DNA of 8,552 bases, taken from the NCBI GenBank assembly GCA_003232715.1, contig QIJG01000001.1:1-8552 (forward strand), in the 5' to 3' direction. Positions 5,649 to 8,552 of this stretch are shown here, piece after piece. A model generated the notes under the pieces. It did not search any database. It was not told the DNA's origin and worked only from the letters and a program-made list of their open reading frames with translations. How positions within the stretch are numbered: position 1 is the first letter of the stretch; each line of letters begins with the position of its first letter. The position numbers were made by a program, and so were the translations under genes. The DNA is from Nitrospirota bacterium (GTDB taxonomy: Bacteria; Nitrospirota; Thermodesulfovibrionia; Thermodesulfovibrionales; JdFR-85).

Positions 5649-6829
5649 GATGATAAAAGACAATAAAAAGATATATGTTCCGTCCGGCTATCAATTCTCC
5701 GTTGCCGCTGCAGGCATCAAATATAAGGACCGGCCTGATATGGCCCTGATATATTCCGAAAGGGAGGCCGTTGTTGCCGGGACATTTACATCAAACAGGG
5801 TGAAGGCGGCCCCTGTTGTTCTGGACGGGAAGGGCCATTGTCATAAACAGCGGAAATGCGAATGCCTGCACAGGGCACAGGGGAATGATAGATGCCGAGA
5901 CCATATGCAGGGATATATCAAAAAGACTTAACATACCTGAAAAATCCATACTCATTGCATCCACAGGTGTTATCGGAACCCCCCTGCCCATGGAGAGGGT
6001 GCAATGGGGTCTGGAAGACCTCTCAAGGGAGACTGCCAGGACCGGCATAGAGGATGTTGCAAGGGCAATAATGACAACAGACAAATTCCCGAAGGTCAGC
6101 TCAAGGATGATTAAAACCGGCAGAACCGAGGCCATACTATCGGGTGTAGCTAAAGGGGCCGGCATGATCTCTCCGGATATGGCCACAATGCTCTGCTTCC
6201 TGCTGACAGACCTGGCGATTGAGAAAAAAGCCCTCAAACGTGCATTGAAAGAAGCAACGGAGAGGACCTTTAATCTGATAACCGTTGATGGTGACATGAG
6301 CACTAATGATACAATTCTGATAATGGCTAACGGTGCAGCCGGGAACCGCCCACTGACGGAAAACTCTTCAGGTTATAAAAAATTCAGGGAAACGCTCTTC
6401 GATCTAACAGATGAATTTTCACGGATGATTGTTCGGGATGGAGAGGGAGCAACCAGACTGATTATTATAAGGCTACGCGGTGCAAGGAATTATCCGGATG
6501 CAAAAAAAGCGGCTTTTTCCGTTGCAAAGTCTCCCCTGGTAAAGACCGCCATTTATGGCAGGGATGCCAACTGGGGCAGAATCATGGCCGCCCTCGGGTA
6601 TTCGGGGGCGCTTGTAAGGGAGGACTCTGTTGATATATCAATCAACGGGATAAATCTCGTCAGAGGCGGGCTGGGAAGAGGAAAGGACGTGGCTGCCTCA
6701 GAAACTTTGAGGCACAATAATGAGGTTACCATTGACATCAATCTCAACATTGGAACAGGGGTGGAAAGGGTATATACGTGTGACCTTACTGAGGAATACA
6801 TAAGGATCAATGCAGCATACCGAACATGA
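5632..6829 (+). pseudogene. argJ: Glutamate N-acetyltransferase/amino-acid acetyltransferase, frameshifted
   Basis: ArgJ transfers the acetyl group of N-acetylornithine to glutamate, the recycling step of arginine biosynthesis (bifunctional forms also use acetyl-CoA). The N-terminal part is in one frame from ATG 5632 (GAGGAG at 5616-5621) or from ATG 5650, through V-P-S-G-Y-Q-F-S, G-T-F-T-S-N-R-V-K-A-A-P-V-V-L-D. The rest is in the +1 frame from about 5828: R-A-I-V-I-N-S-G-N-A-N-A-C-T-G, M-T-T-D-K-F-P-K, the autoprocessing site M-A-T-M-L with nucleophile Thr at 6185, T-V-D-G-D-M-S-T-N-D-T, and the terminal C-D-L-T-E-E-Y-I-R-I-N-A. The first frame otherwise stops at 5931. Only 19 bases separate the Pro of A-A-P-V from the Ala of A-I-V-I-N-S, where relatives have about 15-16 residues, so roughly 26-32 nt seem missing. 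The remainder is well conserved, implying a recent lesion or a sequence error. Confidence 0.88.
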
Positions 6830-6833
6830 GAGG

Positions 6834-6868
6834 GCAGGTTCGATAGATAGTTAAGCCTGCATTTTGTT
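6834..6868 (+). terminator. Weak terminator-like hairpin after argJ
   Basis: GCAGG (6834-6838) pairs with CCTGC (6856-6860), flanking a 17-base interior that can add TT/AA pairs around a bulged G, and is followed by ATTTTGTT. The position, five bases after the argJ stop, suits a terminator. The short stem, long loop and broken T-tract make it weak, and its tail overlaps the -10 element that follows. Confidence 0.35.
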
Positions 6869-6873
6869 ATAAT
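6865..6873 (+). promoter_or_regulatory. Extended -10 promoter candidate upstream of galU
   Basis: TGTTATAAT is a perfect TGn-TATAAT element without a recognisable -35. Transcription would start near 6880 and give a leader of about 170 bases before galU, long enough for regulation, although I recognise no riboswitch or attenuator in it. It would also transcribe the 27-codon ORF at 6895. Confidence 0.4.
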
Positions 6874-6894
6874 AATAACTAAACCTCAGAAAGA

Positions 6895-6978
6895 ATGAAG
6901 GAACAAACAGAGGGACATGGATTTAAAATAGCCGGCAAGCAGACTGACAAAGGTGATGAATCTATTTCATCCCGGTAG
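6895..6978 (+). CDS. Doubtful 27-codon ORF in the galU leader
   Basis: ATG to TAG encodes a short, hydrophilic, lysine/glutamate-rich peptide starting M-K-E-Q-T-E-G-H-G-F. The upstream AGAAAG is a poor ribosome binding site and no family resemblance is visible. It sits just downstream of the extended -10 candidate, so an upstream-leader ORF is conceivable, but chance is the simpler explanation. The rest of the 219-base gap (6830-7048) shows only AT-rich sequence and the galU ribosome binding site. Confidence 0.15.
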   Translation: MKEQTEGHGFKIAGKQTDKGDESISSR

Positions 6979-7048
6979 CTCCGGTTAATATAAGGGTTTT
7001 TAGAATTAGAGTGTTAAAAGACTACATTCAGAAAATAATGGAGGAAAT

Positions 7049-7939
7049 ATGAGTTCAGTCACCAAGGCATTACTTCCGGCAGCAGGACTCGGAACGAGGT
7101 TCTTACCGGCCACAAAGGCATCTCCCAAGGAAATGCTTCCGATTGTGGACAAACCGATGATACAGTATGCTGTAGAAGAGGCGGAGGCATGCGGCATAAA
7201 TGAGTTCATCATTGTTACCGGCAGACACAAGAGGAGTATTGAAGACCACTTTGACACTGTATATGAACTTGAAGAAGACCTGAAGCAAAAGGGCAAGAAA
7301 AAACTGCTGGAGATGGTAAGGAGGCTAAGTAACATTGACTTTGCATATATACGCCAGGGAAGACCTCTCGGTCTCGGGCATGCCATACTCATGGCAAAAC
7401 CCTTTGTGAAGAATGAAGCCGTTGCCGTACTTTTGAGTGACGACGTTATAGACCCTCAGGAACCATTACTAAAGACGATGATAAACCTCTATGAAGAACT
7501 TGACTGTCCTATTGTGGCACTTGAAGAAGTACCAAGGGAGGAAATAGATAAATACGGAATTATAGAAGGGACGGTGGAGGGTAAAGACCTTTACAGGATA
7601 ACGGACTTTGTTGAAAAACCAAGACCCGAAGATGCACCAAGCAATCTCGCTATAATAGGCAGGTACATCCTTACCCCTGATATTTTCAAGATCCTCGAAA
7701 CCATGAAGCCCGGCAGGGGGGGAGAATATCAGCTCACCGACGCCCTGCAGATACTCCTTAAGAAAAGATCCGTCTACGGTTATGTCTTCAGGGGCAAAAG
7801 ATATGACGCCGGTGACAAGTTCGGATTCCTGAAGGCAACTGTCGACCTTGCATTGAAGAGCTCAAATGTCTCTGAGAAGTTCAGGGAATATATTCTGCAT
7901 GTTGCAGAGAAGCTAAGGAAAGAAGAGAAGCAAAAGTAA
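7049..7939 (+). CDS. galU: UTP--glucose-1-phosphate uridylyltransferase
   Basis: GalU makes UDP-glucose from UTP and glucose-1-phosphate, the glucosyl donor for LPS, exopolysaccharide and related glycans. The 296 residues match full family length. Visible motifs are the nucleotide-binding A-A-G-L-G-T-R-F-L-P-A-T-K with P-K-E-M-L-P (residues 11-31), R-Q-G-R-P-L-G-L-G-H-A (102-112), the metal-site D-D at 131-132, F-V-E-K-P (187-191), G-G-E-Y-Q-L-T-D-A (224-232) and Y-D-A-G-D-K-F-G-F (252-260). The start is fixed by TGGAGGA a few bases before ATG 7049. It is the first gene of a tight galU-hsp20-lon run; the next start is six bases beyond its stop. Confidence 0.95.
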   Translation: MSSVTKALLPAAGLGTRFLPATKASPKEMLPIVDKPMIQYAVEEAEACGINEFIIVTGRHKRSIEDHFDTVYELEEDLKQKGKKKLLEMVRRLSNIDFAYIRQGRPLGLGHAILMAKPFVKNEAVAVLLSDDVIDPQEPLLKTMINLYEELDCPIVALEEVPREEIDKYGIIEGTVEGKDLYRITDFVEKPRPEDAPSNLAIIGRYILTPDIFKILETMKPGRGGEYQLTDALQILLKKRSVYGYVFRGKRYDAGDKFGFLKATVDLALKSSNVSEKFREYILHVAEKLRKEEKQK

Positions 7940-7945
7940 ATTACC

Positions 7946-8320
7946 ATGGAATATCTACTCAAAGAGGTTTTTTATTTAAAGACCGAGGCCAGGAATGATT
8001 ATCCTCCTGTAGATATCTATGAAAGAAAAAATGCTGTTGTCTTTGTCATAGACCTGCCTGGTATAGAAACAGGAGATGTACTGATAAAGGTTTATCATGA
8101 TTTACTTATAATTGAAGGCATGAAAAGAGAACCCATTAGTGAAAGGTGTGGTATATACATCTGCATGGAGAGAGAATTCGATAGTTTCAGGAGGATTCTC
8201 CCCATACCGGTCCCGGTCAATCCGGCTGACGGCAGGGCTATTTACTCCGACGGCGTACTTACAGTGACTCTGCCTAAACCGAAAGACAGGGTTTATAAAA
8301 TAAAAATAGAAAAGGAGTAA
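7946..8320 (+). CDS. Small heat shock protein, Hsp20/alpha-crystallin family
   Basis: Small heat shock proteins are ATP-independent holdases that form oligomers and keep unfolding proteins soluble. This one has 124 residues. The alpha-crystallin domain spans about residues 20-115, starting P-P-V-D-I-Y-E-R and containing V-V-F-V-I-D-L-P-G-I, the E-R-E-F-D-S-F-R-R strand and the signature D-G-V-L-T-V-T-L-P-K (102-111). A short tail includes I-K-I (119-121), a candidate for the C-terminal I-x-I oligomerisation motif. The N-terminal arm is short (about 19 residues), so assemblies may be small. No clear ribosome binding site precedes ATG 7946, six bases after galU, suggesting translational coupling. 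The lon ribosome binding site overlaps its end, so holdase and protease are probably made together. Confidence 0.9.
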   Translation: MEYLLKEVFYLKTEARNDYPPVDIYERKNAVVFVIDLPGIETGDVLIKVYHDLLIIEGMKREPISERCGIYICMEREFDSFRRILPIPVPVNPADGRAIYSDGVLTVTLPKPKDRVYKIKIEKE

Positions 8321-8322
8321 TT

Positions 8323-8552
8323 ATGGCTGATCCGATAAAAGATGAAAAAGAGATCGAGATTCCCGATACCTTACCCGTTCTGCCTGTAAGGGATATTGTT
8401 GTCTTTCCTTACATGATAATACCCCTCTTTGTAGGAAGAGAGATGTCCATCAAGTCTATTGACCACTCTCTTAATACAAACAGGATGGTACTGCTCCTGA
8501 CCCAGAAAGACCTGAGTGTTGAAAACCCCTTGCCTGAGGACCTTCACAGGGC
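8323..8552 (+). CDS. lon: ATP-dependent Lon protease, 3'-truncated by window edge
   Basis: Lon is the cytoplasmic AAA+ serine protease that degrades misfolded and selected regulatory proteins. Only the first 76 codons lie in the window. They match the start of the N-terminal substrate-recognition (LAN/PUA-like) domain: L-P-V-L-P-V-R-D-I-V-V-F-P-Y-M-I-I-P-L-F-V-G-R, then S-I-K-S-I-D-H-S-L, L-L-T-Q-K-D and P-L-P-E-D-L. The AAA+ and Ser-Lys protease domains are outside the window. AAAGGAG (8311-8317) abuts the hsp20 stop and lies five bases before ATG 8323, so only two bases separate the genes. A heat-shock promoter, if present, is not within this short gap. Confidence 0.93.
   Translation, partial: MADPIKDEKEIEIPDTLPVLPVRDIVVFPYMIIPLFVGREMSIKSIDHSLNTNRMVLLLTQKDLSVENPLPEDLHR

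Noticed and set aside
5815..5835. Programmed ribosomal frameshift in argJ
   Set aside because: No slippery heptamer or downstream pseudoknot is evident, and the shortened linker points to deletion instead of recoding.
5791..6303. 170-codon open frame on the minus strand across argJ
   Set aside because: It is antisense to strongly conserved ArgJ motifs and has no recognisable domain or ribosome binding site; it is a shadow frame.
5816..6829. Independent translation of the ArgJ C-terminal part from TTG 5816
   Set aside because: No ribosome binding site precedes it and the product would lack the N-terminal strand region of the fold.
1..8552. CRISPR arrays, tRNA or rRNA genes, insertion sequences, attachment sites, origins
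   Set aside because: Reading through both strands I saw no regularly spaced repeats, cloverleaf signatures, transposase motifs or paired inverted ends.

Overview
The window is ordinary, densely packed bacterial chromosome of moderate GC. No tRNA, rRNA, CRISPR array, insertion sequence or phage gene is visible. The gene mix (long TilS, stand-alone PhoU-like protein, mycobacterial-type transaldolase, PilF-like TPR lipoprotein, tetrameric-type cytidine deaminase, ArgJ, GalU, Hsp20, Lon) and the protein style suggest an anaerobic Gram-negative lineage such as Nitrospirota (Thermodesulfovibrio-like) or a deltaproteobacterial relative. That placement is inference from remembered protein style, not a search result.

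Layout. (1) 1-1176: 3' part of tilS (tRNA-Ile lysidine synthetase), cut by the window edge. (2) 1276-1875: a PhoU-like helical protein behind its own likely extended -10 promoter. (3) 1931-2159: two overlapping small ORFs. The first looks like an internally deleted HicB-like antitoxin, and the second is an unrecognised ORF where the toxin would be expected. (4) 2156-3235, minus strand: a two-gene unit, a YqaA/DedA-type membrane protein followed by a YfcE/MJ0936-type metallophosphoesterase, converging on (3). (5) 3392-6829, plus strand: a tight cluster of transaldolase, TPR lipoprotein, cytidine deaminase and argJ. (6) 6830-7048: intergenic, with a weak hairpin, an extended -10 promoter candidate and a doubtful 27-codon ORF. 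(7) 7049-8552: galU, hsp20 and the 5' end of lon, nearly contiguous.

Functional themes are housekeeping: tRNA modification, the non-oxidative pentose phosphate branch, pyrimidine salvage, arginine biosynthesis, UDP-glucose supply for surface polysaccharide, and protein quality control (Hsp20 with Lon).

I do not see a convincing new biological system. The two observations most worth checking are lesions. argJ is broken near 5815-5833 by a frameshift that also appears to have lost about 26-32 nt, and the HicB-like ORF appears to lack about 27-29 internal codons while keeping an excellent ribosome binding site. Both are internal deletions, so either local decay or an assembly/consensus error could explain them.
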